The notes beneath the pieces are model-generated. The model saw only the letters and a program-made list of their open reading frames with translations. It ran no database searches and had not been told where the DNA came from. This document shows, one piece after another, positions 12,597 through 23,911 of a DNA stretch of 64,000 bases; position 1 is the stretch's first letter; each line of letters opens with the position of its first letter. Made by a program: the position numbers and the translations under genes. The DNA lies in NCBI GenBank assembly GCA_009602725.1, contig WELB01000029.1, positions 569,772-633,771 on the forward strand. Direction: 5' to 3'. This stretch comes from Spirogloea muscicola. Taxonomy: Eukaryota; Streptophyta; Zygnematophyceae; Spirogloeales; Spirogloeaceae.

Positions 12597-12782
12597 GGCC
12601 GCCGCCGCCGCCGCCGACCCCGCCGCGTCCGGCGGCCGCCCCGGCCGCTCCAGCGAGCTCCACGGAGTGAGCAAGCGGTCCCCACCACCACCTGCGACCT
12701 GAGTCGTGGCCAAGGCCGGCTCGCTGGCCGCCGCTGACAGTCAGCGCCCACCAACAGCCCACGAAGCCTGACTGGCGCTGGC

Positions 12783-13926
12783 ATGCCTCTGCAATGGCAG
12801 CTGGGGCGCGGCGGGTCGCAGGGCCTCAACCCCGCGCTCATCGCCTCCTTCCCCATGCTCAAGCACAGCCGCGACGCCGCCCCTGCCACCGGCAAGCACG
12901 ACTCGCAGTGAGCACCTCTGCCGCCACCGGCCCAGACGCCTTATCTGCTGTTCATCAGCATCAGCAGTCTGCACTGAGTCTTAGGAGTGAGACAGGACTG
13001 TCGACAGGCTCGGCTCCTGGAGTTACTGCATCCTGCCGGGCTGCGTAGGCCTGCGCATTGCTTTCTTGCTGATGGTGCTCGCCAGCACCACTCAGAAGCG
13101 GGCTCTGACCGTCGTGGAGAGGTGGGGGGGGGGGAGAGCAGGTGTGTGGTTTGCCTGGGCGACTATGAGGAGGGAGACAGCCTGCGACGGCTGCCGTTGT
13201 GCGGCCACTCCTTCCATGTCGAGTGCATTGACTCGTGGCTCCGCAGCCATGCGACGTGCCCTATCTGCCGCACCTCCCTCCTCCCACCTCCTGAAGATAA
13301 AGGTGACTTTACCCCATCCCCACCCCCCCCCCCTCTTTCCTTGCCCAGACTGATGTCCCATATTAGCTTTCTTTGCAAGGCTACTCAGCTCTCCAGCTAA
13401 TACTTTTGCAAGATTCTGGAATGGCATGTAGTCACACAATGTGTTGGTGTTCATACACTTCTCTCGCTTTAGGATTCTAGGAATGGGCGGTGGCTCAAGG
13501 CTGCTTGGTACTGCAGGTGTTGTCTCGGAGAGGAGTGGCGGTGATGCAGCTGCCCAGGCTGGTGGCAATGTCCGCCATTCGGGTGTCCAAGTCTCAGCAA
13601 CGCCTTTGCAATCTGAGCGCAGCATGTCAGAAGCCAGCTCCCAAATAGTTTTGTTGCAGGCAGGAGCGCCGCTGCTGCCGCCAGCACCAGCACCAGTGCC
13701 ACAGCAGCGGGATGACAGGCCACTGGAGGGGCTGTCGCCATCGGGGAGGCCAGCAGAGGTCCAGCTTGCTGTCACGCCAGGCCCACCAGGAGCTGATGCC
13801 GAACAGCTGCCTTGGCACTACTGCCGCAGCTTCCTGGCCTTGAGGAGGGGGGGGAACAGCCACGGCACGCAGCAGCCAGTGGCCCCACATCTGCCGCCTG
13901 CAGCTGCCGACACCTTACCTTGTTGA
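12783..13926 (+). CDS. ATL-type RING-H2 finger E3 ubiquitin ligase (N terminus lost in gap)
   Basis: Probable membrane-associated E3 ligase of the plant ATL type. The first visible exon (from ATG 12783) holds a GLD-like motif, [16 protein letters not shown], the hallmark just before the RING in ATL proteins. The second exon (13142-13302) contains a full RING-H2: [42 protein letters not shown], with all eight zinc ligands in C-x2-C, C-x-H-x2-H, C-x10-C-x2-C order and the conserved tryptophan. A third exon (13481-13926), joined in phase 1, is a low-complexity Ser/Pro/Ala tail ending at TGA. ATL proteins carry one or more N-terminal membrane segments; none is visible, presumably because that part sits in the gap at 11959-12596, so the ATG at 12783 may be internal. 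Intron 1 ends in a run of about ten G before its acceptor. Confidence 0.8.
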
Positions 13927-14893
13927 CTGGGCTGGTTCTGTGTCATCGCCGCGTGCTTTTACCATGAACACTCTGGGTATGTATCCACGTAAGATTCTCG
14001 CAGCTGCGCAGTGTACGCCGGTAGCCGGCAATCGTCTCTGACACCTCATGAGAGCAACAGCCACTGCCCCTACGTGCGGCCTTCCTCTCCTCATCGGCAC
14101 ATGTGAAGCTTGTGCTTCGATGGCCCCCACAGGAGGCCAGCTGTGCCTGCCAGTAGACACGCGTGCGCCCAGCCTCAGAAGTTGGCTGTATGCGGTTATT
14201 AGCAGAAATAGCTTCTGGCAGAAACAGTAGCAGTGGCACCTGGACGTAAGCAGTGTCGAGGACTGGTGTGCCCGTAGCTACATGATCTTGAGGTCGTCTA
14301 ATATTTGTGACGGTACAGTGGCATAATGGAGGCACCTCTTGTCCTCTCGTGGCCATATGGTTAAAAAGGCCAGTATGTACAGACTCAGCAATGATCGAAG
14401 TATCCTTCTTTATTCAGTCTAAGTAGACAGTGTCCTGGCGAAAATATGTGGTGCATTGATGTTGTCAGGATAGACCATGGAGCAGCACATGAGTCGAGCG
14501 AATTGGTTGACCAGCAGCAGTTGGTCTCTGTGAGAGCTTGACACGAGATTTTCAGGTCTTGAAGTGCAGCTACTGCACCTTGCAGTGCACCTTACACCCA
14601 CTCTGTCATTGGGGTCCTGATGTGCTGGATCGAGGTAAAAGTAGTGGCATTGCTTGATTCTCGGCGCCATCCTGGCTGGCATCAGTAACAGTGCTGCTGC
14701 TTGTGCTCTCATCCTTACAGTCTGTCAGCAATGAGCCTGCAAGCTCCATTGGCACTGCTTTCAGCGAAGGGCCTCAAAACTCTTGACTACCACAGCTACC
14801 TATGTGCAATCCTTGCCAAGCTGTCCAGTTAGCACATTCAGCATCATGGGAGATGCAGTGAGCTGCTTCAAAAGATCTGGTTGTATAGCCAGG
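13927..14893. other. Convergent intergenic region
   Basis: This lies between the 3' ends of the RING gene (+) and the transporter (-). I see no supported gene. A short last exon of the transporter could lie here, because its final visible exon ends in a good GTAAGT donor. Confidence 0.5.
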
Positions 14894-17800
14894 CTACATG
14901 CAAAGGTACTTTGACTTACCAGCTGCCCAGAATACAACTGCAGGAACAAATACAAGTGTGAATGCTCCCATGGTGACTCGCCAATTGTTGACTTTGTCCT
15001 GTTCTTGTGGTCAATAAGGTTGTGCGACAGGTGAGACAGGTCCTTGTTAGACAGGTCCTCTCAGGCCATAAGTTGCAAGGGCATCAATGTGGTACTTATA
15101 GACGAGCCAATGCATTAAACCTGAGCATGGTATCACAAGACAAGTGGCATTGGCTGTGAAGCCGGGGCAGGGGGGCAGGGGAGGGAGGGGGGTTTGCGGT
15201 GGGGGCGCTGGAGGAAGGGGAGGGCTGGATGGAAGTGGGGCTGTTCATGTCTCACTTAAGAGAGCTGCATAAGTGCTTTAGGCAGTAGTCTTATCATCAC
15301 AGCTGACATTAATATCATTCACCAGAAAGTGGCTTAGCATCTAGGGCTGCTTAAAGGCATCATAAGAAGCACGGCGTACTATCACATGCATAATTACCTG
15401 AAACAGGCCAAGAAGGGGAGGGGAAGGGACATCGCCGCAAACGTGAATGAAGATTGTGCAGAGTGCCATTGCCAGAGGCCTCAGTCCAGGTGTGACCGAC
15501 TGCAGGACTACAATGTTCACCGGTCCCTGAAAACGGAAAGTAACACGGTCAGTAGACGAGAACGAACATACACTTCTCCTCTACTTTGTCCTATCAGTAA
15601 AATACTGCAAACACAGCAGTCTGTAAGCTTCACGACAGAGTGTGTGCGATCACAGGTAATGTGTTGAGATTGTACAAATGCCAACAGCTTTACTATTTCA
15701 GTAGAGCGAAGTATAAGACATAGTTGCTTCCCACGTGCAGAAAAGATGATGCTGCAAACCTGAACAGCAAAGAGAAAGAATTCTCCCACTGCAAAGATGG
15801 GGATGAAGACGCTGAGGGTTGGGGCCATGAAGGCCAAAAAGCATGCCAAGCCACCAATGAATGCTGCCACTGACATCAGCTGAAAATCGTTTGAACCAAA
15901 TCAGAAAGTAACAACCTCTTTGATTATGTGCACATGGCTGCAACACTGTTGCTCATGCTATCCAGTGTCAAGGTCAGGCTTGCCATTTCCGCACTGGTCT
16001 CTTAGCCCATATTAGGCCAGGCATACAAGGACATTAAGGGTCAATGAGCTCTAAGACCAGTTTCTGAGGACGACTGGCTATAGGATTTTCAGGCGTGGCA
16101 CTTCGCTGCCACACAAGCATTAGCAAGACAGCAAATGGAGCTACGAGCTACACTCTGGTCACAAGAGCTCTGCAGAAGGCAGCTGTCAGTCTTACTCTGA
16201 AAGCTTGCTTGATGGTGGAACCCAGATAGTCCAGCATGGCACCTCCAGAAAGTGTTCCAACTATACCAGTCAAGATGGTAATCAGACCAAAAATAAGATC
16301 TGCATTCTCCTGCAAATGTTACCCGCGTAAGTGAGACCCATGGTGTGCATGACGAAGCACACTCTCGTCTAGCAAGGCATTAAGTGAGAGCAACCAGAAC
16401 CTTACTATGTGAAATAGCGTCCGAGCAGCTTTTGGCCCCCAGAATGCATAAGCTCCTAAAACAGCTGTATGGCAAATGTTGGCTGAAAGTGACACACAAG
16501 TGGATGTCAGAGTCCTCAACTTCTAGACTTACTATTGCTTCAAGTCTCGCAATTAAACTTGACTTTTAGATAGCCATACCATCCTGTATCAGCACATTCT
16601 GCCCGTGCACAGCCGGGCCCAAGCTCTTTCTGGACATGTATTTACGCAATGCATGCATGTAGCACAGTCCTTATGGCCATGACTTCTTCCCCCTGGCACC
16701 AAGTCAAGCCCAGGCATCACCCTAGCACCAATTGACAAAAAGGGCCGTAAATTGTCCAGAGACTCAATCAACAGAGCACACTTTGACTATGGGGCTTTAC
16801 TAGATGGAGCTTAACTATGGGGCACCTAGATAGCAAGCTACATACCAAGAAGATTGAGGATGTAAATTCTGTTTGATAGAACAACTTTTACATCTCCACC
16901 AGTTTCACGTATGCCAAGAAGAAGGCTGTCTCTCCAAGTTATGCTACAAGATATGCGGCAGAAAGAGAAGACGAACATAAGACAAGCACACATGCAGTGC
17001 AAGTACATTGACTCTGCAATAGTACCACTTTCTGAGTTGACTGGCTGCCTTGAGAGCCAGTTTGAAGTATCTCCTACTCACAGTGGTTTCACTTGATCGT
17101 GAGAAGCATTCGTCTGGTCAACTGCATGCACACGAGCATTCTTTGAGTCATAGTCTGATTGGGAACAGTGAAAGTAGGCATGGAACAAAACCCTTTTTGC
17201 ACCTCAAGAGTTCGACTAGATATTAGTCGGGATAATCCACAGAGCGGTTCTTGCCTCGATGTCCATCAGCTATGAGAGCATATGAGAGGTAAACTCCAGC
17301 AATACTGAACATTGTCATTCCCATGTCCTCTCTTCTTGAGGATACGCAATTTCGTCCTACTGACATTGAGTTGAGCAAAGCATCCCTTTGCAGAAGCTAG
17401 GAGCAAATTCGATAGCTAGCAAGTCACCCAGTTCCTACTTGAGATAGCTAGGAGGACGTGCTAGAGCAGCTTGTCACTACATGGCGAGACCAAGAAAGGA
17501 GACCAGGCAATACCAGGCAGTACACCACTTGGCGACCTACGTGACATATCAATGGGAGATTTGACCTTTGTGCCTGCGTGGCCCATATAATTTGACTCTG
17601 TTTAGAAGCTGACTCTGCAAGAAGCACCAACAGTCAAGCTGCCAAGCTTGCCCAATGTTTTGGCAACTAAGAGTGCTACTGAAGATAAGTTTGACACAGC
17701 ATTGTGAATGACGCTTGAAAGAGCTTCTCAAATGCAATACACCCTCATCACGAAGGAGTCATAGGTAATCACAAGGCCAGTCAACACTATGTGCCGCTCA

Positions 17801-19839
17801 AAGGAGCAGATCTGTCAGTGGAGCCAAGTCCAACTGAATCCTTGTAGTTCACACTTACCATGCATTTGCAGTGGCTCGGCCACAAAACCAAAGAAAGCAA
17901 AGGGGAGCATCAGCAGAGCTTCCAGCCAAAAGGCTGCTCTCCAGTCCAGAAGGCTTGCAATCTACAAGGAAAGGAATCTGCTGTCAGTTAGTGCCCACCT
18001 CGTTGTAAGAACCTCTTACAGCAGGCTAGAGCAGGCAGCAAGCACATCACAATAGCATGTACTTGAATAAGGTGACAGTACTTAGAAAACTTCCTCATCA
18101 TCCAAGTGGAAGGCACCGCTTACCACACCTCCATAGACATATCCAAGAGCAACGCCAGCAGGAATGCACATGTAGAATAATGCTAACCACTTTGTTTTCT
18201 GAACAGCACAACCCGACAACTCCAGCAAGTAGTCTGAGCCACGAACAACACCTTGGAAGGTTAAGGGCTAACAAATTTGCAGGGCGCTTCCCTCCATAGT
18301 ATCACTTTCTAGCTTGAAAGTAAGGAGGCATAAGGAAGCACCTGGCCAGGAGGCGCATTGTCGTCAATGAATGGAGCTGCCAAGCTAACGAAGGAAGCCT
18401 CTCCAACTCCAACAAACCTGCCTCATTATGCCCCATCCAAAAAGATTTGCACAACAGCCGAGTATGCAAGAGAGCACAAACCCATAGCCAGATGTCACGA
18501 AGTGCACAACCCCTCACATCAAGAGGCCTCATATCTTGGCATCTACACCCTGTTCCGCTTCAAGATAAAGAAGAGGACTGAGCTCATTGTTTGGCTGCGA
18601 GTCTCCTCAAAGTTGGGCCCGTAATGGCCTACATGCGGCAGATAGTCAGAGAAATGAAGCCTGTCGCAAGGCTGCAGCCAAAGACAGCAACAGTCCACAC
18701 GCTGAGGCCAGCACCAATCAACCGGAATGGATTGTATCTGCAAATTTCAGAGAGTACATCTCTCAAGTGGCCATTCGAACATCAGCGACTGTGACATACA
18801 AACAGCAGCATAACAGGAACACTCGAGCTGCTTCTCCGAGCACAGCAGAAGTGTGACAACTGCTGTCCTTTCTTGCAGAAAGGAAAGGTGTGCTTGCAAG
18901 AGACATTCCTGATGATGAGCTACAGGTGACAATACAATTGCAGGTCATTTGGAGTGCTGAACTTACAGTTTTGACATCCCCGCAAAAATAGGAGATGCAA
19001 CTAAGAGGCCAATCATGAAAGCGGCTGGAAGAATGCCATCCTGGAAATTAGAAAGATGAAATTCGCCCCTGCAAGACAAGAGTTGCTGGGTCTCTTAAGA
19101 ATGACACCATGATGGCAGACACCAATGCTGTCGGCAAAGATGTTACTATTCAATTTCCCTAGTTGCTTATCAGTTGTATATGTCCACGTGGCCTACTATG
19201 AGATGAATAACACCATGGCAACTACTGATAGGAGCTTCATTTTTCTATCAGCATTTGAGCTTCAACTGGAGAGATCAAGCTTTAGCTAAAGCTTGATCTC
19301 TCTTGCAGAACTCACTGAATGCCACTGCCTGGGTCGCAGTGATGTCCGTGCTCGCAGCCTGGGTCTCCTTGCCGGCCATTGACCCCATTGCTGGCTATGG
19401 CCCCCCTATCTACATAGTTGAGCATGTTGATCATACAAAAGATCCCCAGGAGCCTGCAGTGTCCCGCATATTGCTATCAGGGGAAGGGCTGCTGCGTTTA
19501 CTGCCGTGCATATAGGAGGTTGCTTCGACTTTGTGGTGGCCCATGCTGCTCATGCAAACTTCTCTGAGCAGCTGAGCCCCAGCTATTATGACAAGGCCAT
19601 GTGCGGGGTGCGAGCTCTTGGAGGAAAGCATCTGAAGGTAAGGTCTCATGATCTTGCTGCTGCTTTTGCAACAAGCTCCCCTCTTACCTGAGCGGTGTGA
19701 ACCACCCGGGCGCCATGCAGGCGCTCTGCTCACCATTCTGACTTCTTTGCAAGGGGTCCACAAGCCCATTGCCAATTACATCCGGACTTACCACAGAAAT
19801 ACCATCTCGGCCTTCCTTGCCTGGCCCGCCATCCATCAT
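14894..19839 (-). CDS. Spinster-homolog (SPNS-type) major facilitator transporter
   Basis: Twelve-helix MFS protein of the Spinster family, in animals a lysolipid/sphingolipid exporter and in plants predicted sphingolipid transporters. Exons read on the - strand: 19792-19839 (start MMDGGPGKEGRDG), 19688-19737 (APGWFTPLR), 19316-19453 (FCMINMLNYVDRGAIASNG, the family signature), 18967-19068 (LPAAFMIGLLVASPIFAGM), 18633-18737 (NPFRLIGAGLSVWTV to ICRM), 18342-18417 (FVGVGEASFVSLAAPFIDD), 18124-18198, 17859-17961 (WRAAFWLEALLMLPF), 16846-16943 (DVKVVLSNRIYILNLL), 16406-16482 (AVLGAYAFWGPKAARTLF), 16196-16309 (DLIFGLITILTGIVGTLSGG), 15760-15879, 15398-15526 (GDVPSPPLLGLFQ) and 14920-14998 (NNWRVTMGAFTLVFVP). 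Phases match at the joints checked. One loop exon between 16943 and 17859 is unresolved. Reading through the last donor gives a stop at 14894; a further small exon is possible. Upstream 5' exons beyond 19839 cannot be excluded. Confidence 0.88.
15163..15231. repeat. G-rich tract with quadruplex potential in an intron
   Basis: The + strand carries many GGG-to-GGGGGG runs with short spacers over about 70 bases. It lies in the intron between exons 15398-15526 and 14920-14998 of the transporter, so the transcript carries the C-rich strand. Four or more G3+ tracts within range satisfy the usual G-quadruplex pattern on the template DNA. Confidence 0.7.
19269..19302. repeat. Perfect 34-base palindrome just inside a transporter intron
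   Basis: The block centred on TTTAGCTAAA, flanked by GATCAAGC and GCTTGATC, reads identically on both strands from 19269 to 19302. On the transporter strand it starts about 13 bases after the GTGAGT donor at 19310-19315, so the pre-mRNA can form a 17-pair hairpin next to the 5' splice site. Confidence 0.9.
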
Positions 19840-20422
19840 GAGGACGTCGGGGCACTCTATGTGAACGTGGATGCAGCAGGCAAGTTTTGCGGCTTCCTGC
19901 AGCCTTCACCACAATCTGTCAGTTGAAAGCTGGTGCAAGAGAAGATGGAAAAATACTGAAGCCATCGGAGCATGTCATGGAGGTGCTCGAGAATGATTGG
20001 AAAGGTGCGAATAGGCCTAAGATGACTTCTGTCAGAGCAATGCTTAGTCCTGCGAGAGCTCAACCGCGAGTACGACTCAAGCTTTGAAGCGCTGCTCGAG
20101 TTGAGTACAAGATAGCAATCGCCATGACAGTACACTCACACGAGGCCTCACCTTGATCAGCACTGCGATTGTAATGACAGCGATTGGCCCTTGCTGGCGC
20201 TGCGTCGAGGCGGCTTCAGAAGCAGGCTGCTTTGCCGCCGCGCGCCGGACAGCCGCTCTGGCCGGAGGTCGGGCCTGAGGGAGCTGAGTCGGGCCCACTG
20301 TGGCAGGAATGGCGGCAGGTGCAAGCGCCGCAGTGACGCAGGCAGCAGTCGGTAGCCGAGGATATGGTGCAGCGCGTGGCGCGCGAGGCCGCACCGGGCA
20401 AGGACAGCGGCGGTGGGCTTGA

Positions 20423-20453
<31 letters not shown>

Positions 20454-20468
20454 GGCGCCGGCGGCGGN

Positions 20469-20546
<78 letters not shown>

Positions 20547-21013
20547 CGCGGCGGCGAGGCAACGCTGAGGCGGCCGGGCGCGCGCTCGGCGGCGCCGGGA
20601 GCTGAGCGCCGGGCTAAGGACGTCGCCTGCCGGGGACGTCGCTGCCCCGCTTGTCGAGCGATATGCGCGTCGTCGCCCCGAATCTGCAGGCGGCCGGCTT
20701 GGCGCCGCCTCGGCGGGGCGGCGGTGGCGGCGGCGGCGGCGGCTGCGGTGGTAACGGGCTCGGCCACCAATCCTGGCGCTGCCGGTGCCGGTGGCGCAGC
20801 GCGGCGAGGCTGACCCGTGGCGGGCCTGGCTGCGGCAGAGATCACGGCGCCAGCGCCGCTCACGCCTTCAGGTGCGCAGCCTCGAGCGCCAGGATCTCGC
20901 TCGCCGCCATGCCAGAGTCGCCTGGCCCTGGCCTTGCTCTGCGAGCCACCACGTGCGAATGGGAGCTCCGCCATTGGCCACGCTTCTCGTCGTTCCGTCC
21001 TAGCAACGGCGGG
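19840..21013. other. Divergent interval with GC-rich open sequence, poly-A and a junction N
   Basis: This lies between the start of the transporter (-) and the PfkB kinase (+). The - strand from about 20380 to 20111 is open and Ala/Pro/Gln-rich, ending PIAVITIAVLIK before a GTGAGG donor, and ATGGCGGCGAGCGAG at 20910 opens MAASEILALEAAHLKA before GTGAGC. These could be 5' exons of the transporter or a separate small gene; I cannot join them. A (GGC)n tract, one N at 20468 and about 75 A residues (20469-20543) mark a faulty assembly join between them. Confidence 0.4.
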
Positions 21014-23491
21014 ATGAACTTAAGACAGTGGAGCTACATCGTCTCAGCTTCGTGTGGCAGGGATGCCGAGGCTTTCGGCCAGCGCCATAAGGCGCGGGGC
21101 CTTTCGGCGATTGGCATGCAGCCGGCGGAGGCCACTAGGAGCGTCGGTCAGGTCGACGTTGTGACCCTTGGGAACCTGTGCGTGGACGTCGTCGTGAACG
21201 TGCCAGCGCTGCCCGCTGCGAGCCGCCATGAGAAATGGGAGTACATGCAGCGCTTGTCGGCCACTCCGCCAGACGAGGTTAATGCTGATGACACTAAGAC
21301 AAATTGATACATGACCATGAGATCACACTCAATCAAGGCAGGGGTCGCAGTTAGCAACTTAATGGCTGCTGAATATGTGCAGTATTATCCAGCCTCTTCA
21401 TTACTTATGCTCAAAGTCAGAAGGATGGCCATGTAAGCCTTTTTGCTAGTCCTAGGCGTCGGCAACAATCTGCTGTTTGTGCGACACACCGAAAAGTGCA
21501 TCTACTTGTCATCAACTTGCAGTCAGCTTGGGAAGGAGGCGGCAACTCGAACTTCGCCATCACCGCCGCGAGGCTCGGCCTTCGCTGCGTCGCTCTTGGA
21601 CACCTGGGCAAGGAGGTGTTTGGCAACTTCATGCTGCGCGTACTGGCCAGCGAGGGCATCAAGGTGGTGGAGATTGGGGATGAGGTCGTTGGCCCGCTTG
21701 GGGAGGACGACTACGACGGGCAGACGCTTGTGTGCTGGGTCATGGTTGACCCGCAAAAGCGCCACGCCTTTTCAAGGTATATGCCTCAGCTCAGGCTCGC
21801 CCTGGACTAAGAGGATAGCGGTGGACATTGTGTGAGAGTTACATGGGTGTTTGGCCAACACTATTCACTGCCAAAGATTAGGATGTAAGGGCAGTAGTAC
21901 TGAAGCAAATGAAGTTCCTCTAAGGAGCTTGAGCATCCCGCAAGCTAAACTCAATAGTTGTGTCTGATGATGCAGCGAGTATGTATTGATGTCACTCATG
22001 TGGCGTGTGTGTGCTGCACAGCCGCTTTGACTTCAATGAGAGCCCAGCGTTCAGTCGCATCAGAGAGCTGCCAGCTACTGTGGATTCAATTGTGCGGCGA
22101 GCAAAGGCTCTTGTGTGCAATGGCTTTGTCTTTGACGAGCTCCAACCCGCCACCATTCTCGCGTCCATATCCTCGGCACGGGCTGCTGGCTGCGCCGTCT
22201 TCTTCGATCCAGGCCCACGAGCCCGATCCCTGTCCCGAGGCACGCCCCAGCAGAGGGACGCCCTCAAGCGGCTCCTCTGCCTAAGCAACGTGGTCCTTCT
22301 GACAGCCGACGAGGTGCGCACGGCAATGCCCAGAGCCTGTTAGGATTTGGCTGAGCTTCTGGAGGCGTCATTGGAAATTGCTTGCTATCGAGCTCTAAGG
22401 TTTGCTATCAAGCTCAGAGTGAATGTTAACTTGCCATTCTGTGCTCAGCTTGCAGCACAACCTAATGAGCCGACAAATGGTGTAGGGATCAAACTCTGCA
22501 CGAAAGCTGACGGAGGACAGACTGGTGCAGGCTGAGGCCTTGACAGGGATTAAAGATCCTGTCAAGTCTGGGAAGGATCTGCTCGGAGATGGAGGCAGCA
22601 CGGAGTGGGTTGTGGTAAAGCGAGGGGAGATGGGGTGCATACTTGTCACAAGGGAAGACATATATGCGATCCCTGGGTTCAAGGTAAGGTTCACCTCTCA
22701 TTATGAATAAGTAGAATACTCTTTCATTGTAACCCAACCCTTACTTTAGCTGTAAATTTTACCTCACCTTTGCAGGGCAGAGAGGGCAGAGTTTTTGCTT
22801 ATTGCAGATATTGGTGTTAATTAGAGTTCAAGGTCTAGGGTCGTTGCTGACGCCTTTTGTCCAACATGCTCCCTCAAACCTTACCTTTGCAGCATTAAGA
22901 CTAGTCGAATGCGTTGGAGCAATCCTGATCATGACACAGCTGCCAACGTTAGAGAGGGCAACTGACTGAGCAAGGTTGTGGCTTTCAATGTACAGGTCGA
23001 TGTTGTGGATACAGTTGGGTGCGGGGACAGCTTTGGAGCTGCCATTGTCCTAGGATATGCGGGTGGCAACGATCCATGCGCAACGATTGCGCTGGCCAAT
23101 GCCGTCGGAGCGGCAACGGCCATGGGCTCAGGCGCTGGCCGGAATGTGGCAAATGCCAAACAAGTCGAAGATATTTTGAGAAGAGTGGAGGTACACCCTC
23201 CTATGTAGGCTCAATCTCGCAATGGACCTGCCAGGCTGCTGCTAACAGACTCTGAGAATATGCTTGCCATGCCTCGTCTGCGTAAGCAGACTCTTTACAC
23301 AGCTTATCATCGTAATGTACCAGGAGGGAAGCTTGGATGTGCACGATGTTTGCACAGGTCTCATAGACCAGGATGACATACTGAGGGTTGGCTGCGACGG
23401 CTGCGATGCCATCAGCCTGCCAAAGATCGCGCAGGAAGCCAGGATGATGCTGGAGGCATCTTTGGAGCGGCGAGGGCAGGCCAACTATTAA
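21014..23491 (+). CDS. PfkB-family carbohydrate kinase
   Basis: Sugar or nucleoside kinase of the ribokinase/PfkB fold. Six exons: 21014-21277 (DVVTLGNLCVDVVVNVPAL, first strand of the fold), 21523-21776 (GGGNSNFAITAARLGL, the GGN substrate motif, then GHLGKEVFGNF), 22022-22313 (ALVCNGFVFDEL, AVFFDPGPRARSL), 22531-22683 (EALTGIKDPVK, EWVVVKRGEMGCIL), 22996-23190 (DTVGCGDSFGAA, PfkB signature 2 with the catalytic Asp) and 23324-23491. All splice phases fit. It closely resembles an uncharacterised plant PfkB group (Arabidopsis At1g19600-like) with the same GPRGKSL and AIGHVG blocks, so the substrate is unknown. The first ATG after an in-frame GC-rich leader is used; the frame stays open back to 20651, so a longer N terminus is possible. 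The Ser/Arg-rich N terminus could be a plastid transit peptide. Confidence 0.88.
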
Positions 23492-23911
23492 GTGATGCAC
23501 TTCGTGTTTAGATATTTATTGTACAAAATTACCTGGTTGAGTACAGCATGACGCCTCAGCTTGTGTAGCAAAGCAGCATTGTGTCAGGAGCTTAGTCTTG
23601 CCACCGCCGCGCATACATATTGTTGTGCCATGCTAGCAGACATAGGAGATTCTTACTAGCATTCATTCGTTCCGTTCGCCTCGGCTGTCATAATAATCTT
23701 CGTGATCTTCCAAATGGAAAGATAGTTTGATGCAGAGGCAGCGGCGACTGCACTGTGATACTTGGTCGCATCATGCATAGCTATGTGACACTGTGACATT
23801 GTGAAATATAATCTCGTTAGACAAGGTAATAGAGCTTCACACACAACAAGGAGCAAAATACAGCACATTCTTGTCAGGCACCAGCTCCACCAACTTATCT
23901 ACAGCAGCACC
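23492..23911. other. Convergent intergenic region
   Basis: This 420-base stretch between two 3' ends presumably contains both 3' UTRs. No gene or element recognised. Confidence 0.5.

Noticed and set aside
19303-20090. Plus-strand open stretches with good splice signals opposite the transporter
   Set aside because: Three minus-strand exons here join in phase and give the Spinster signature (PGWFTPLR, then FCMINMLNYVDRG). The plus-strand reading is antisense shadow.
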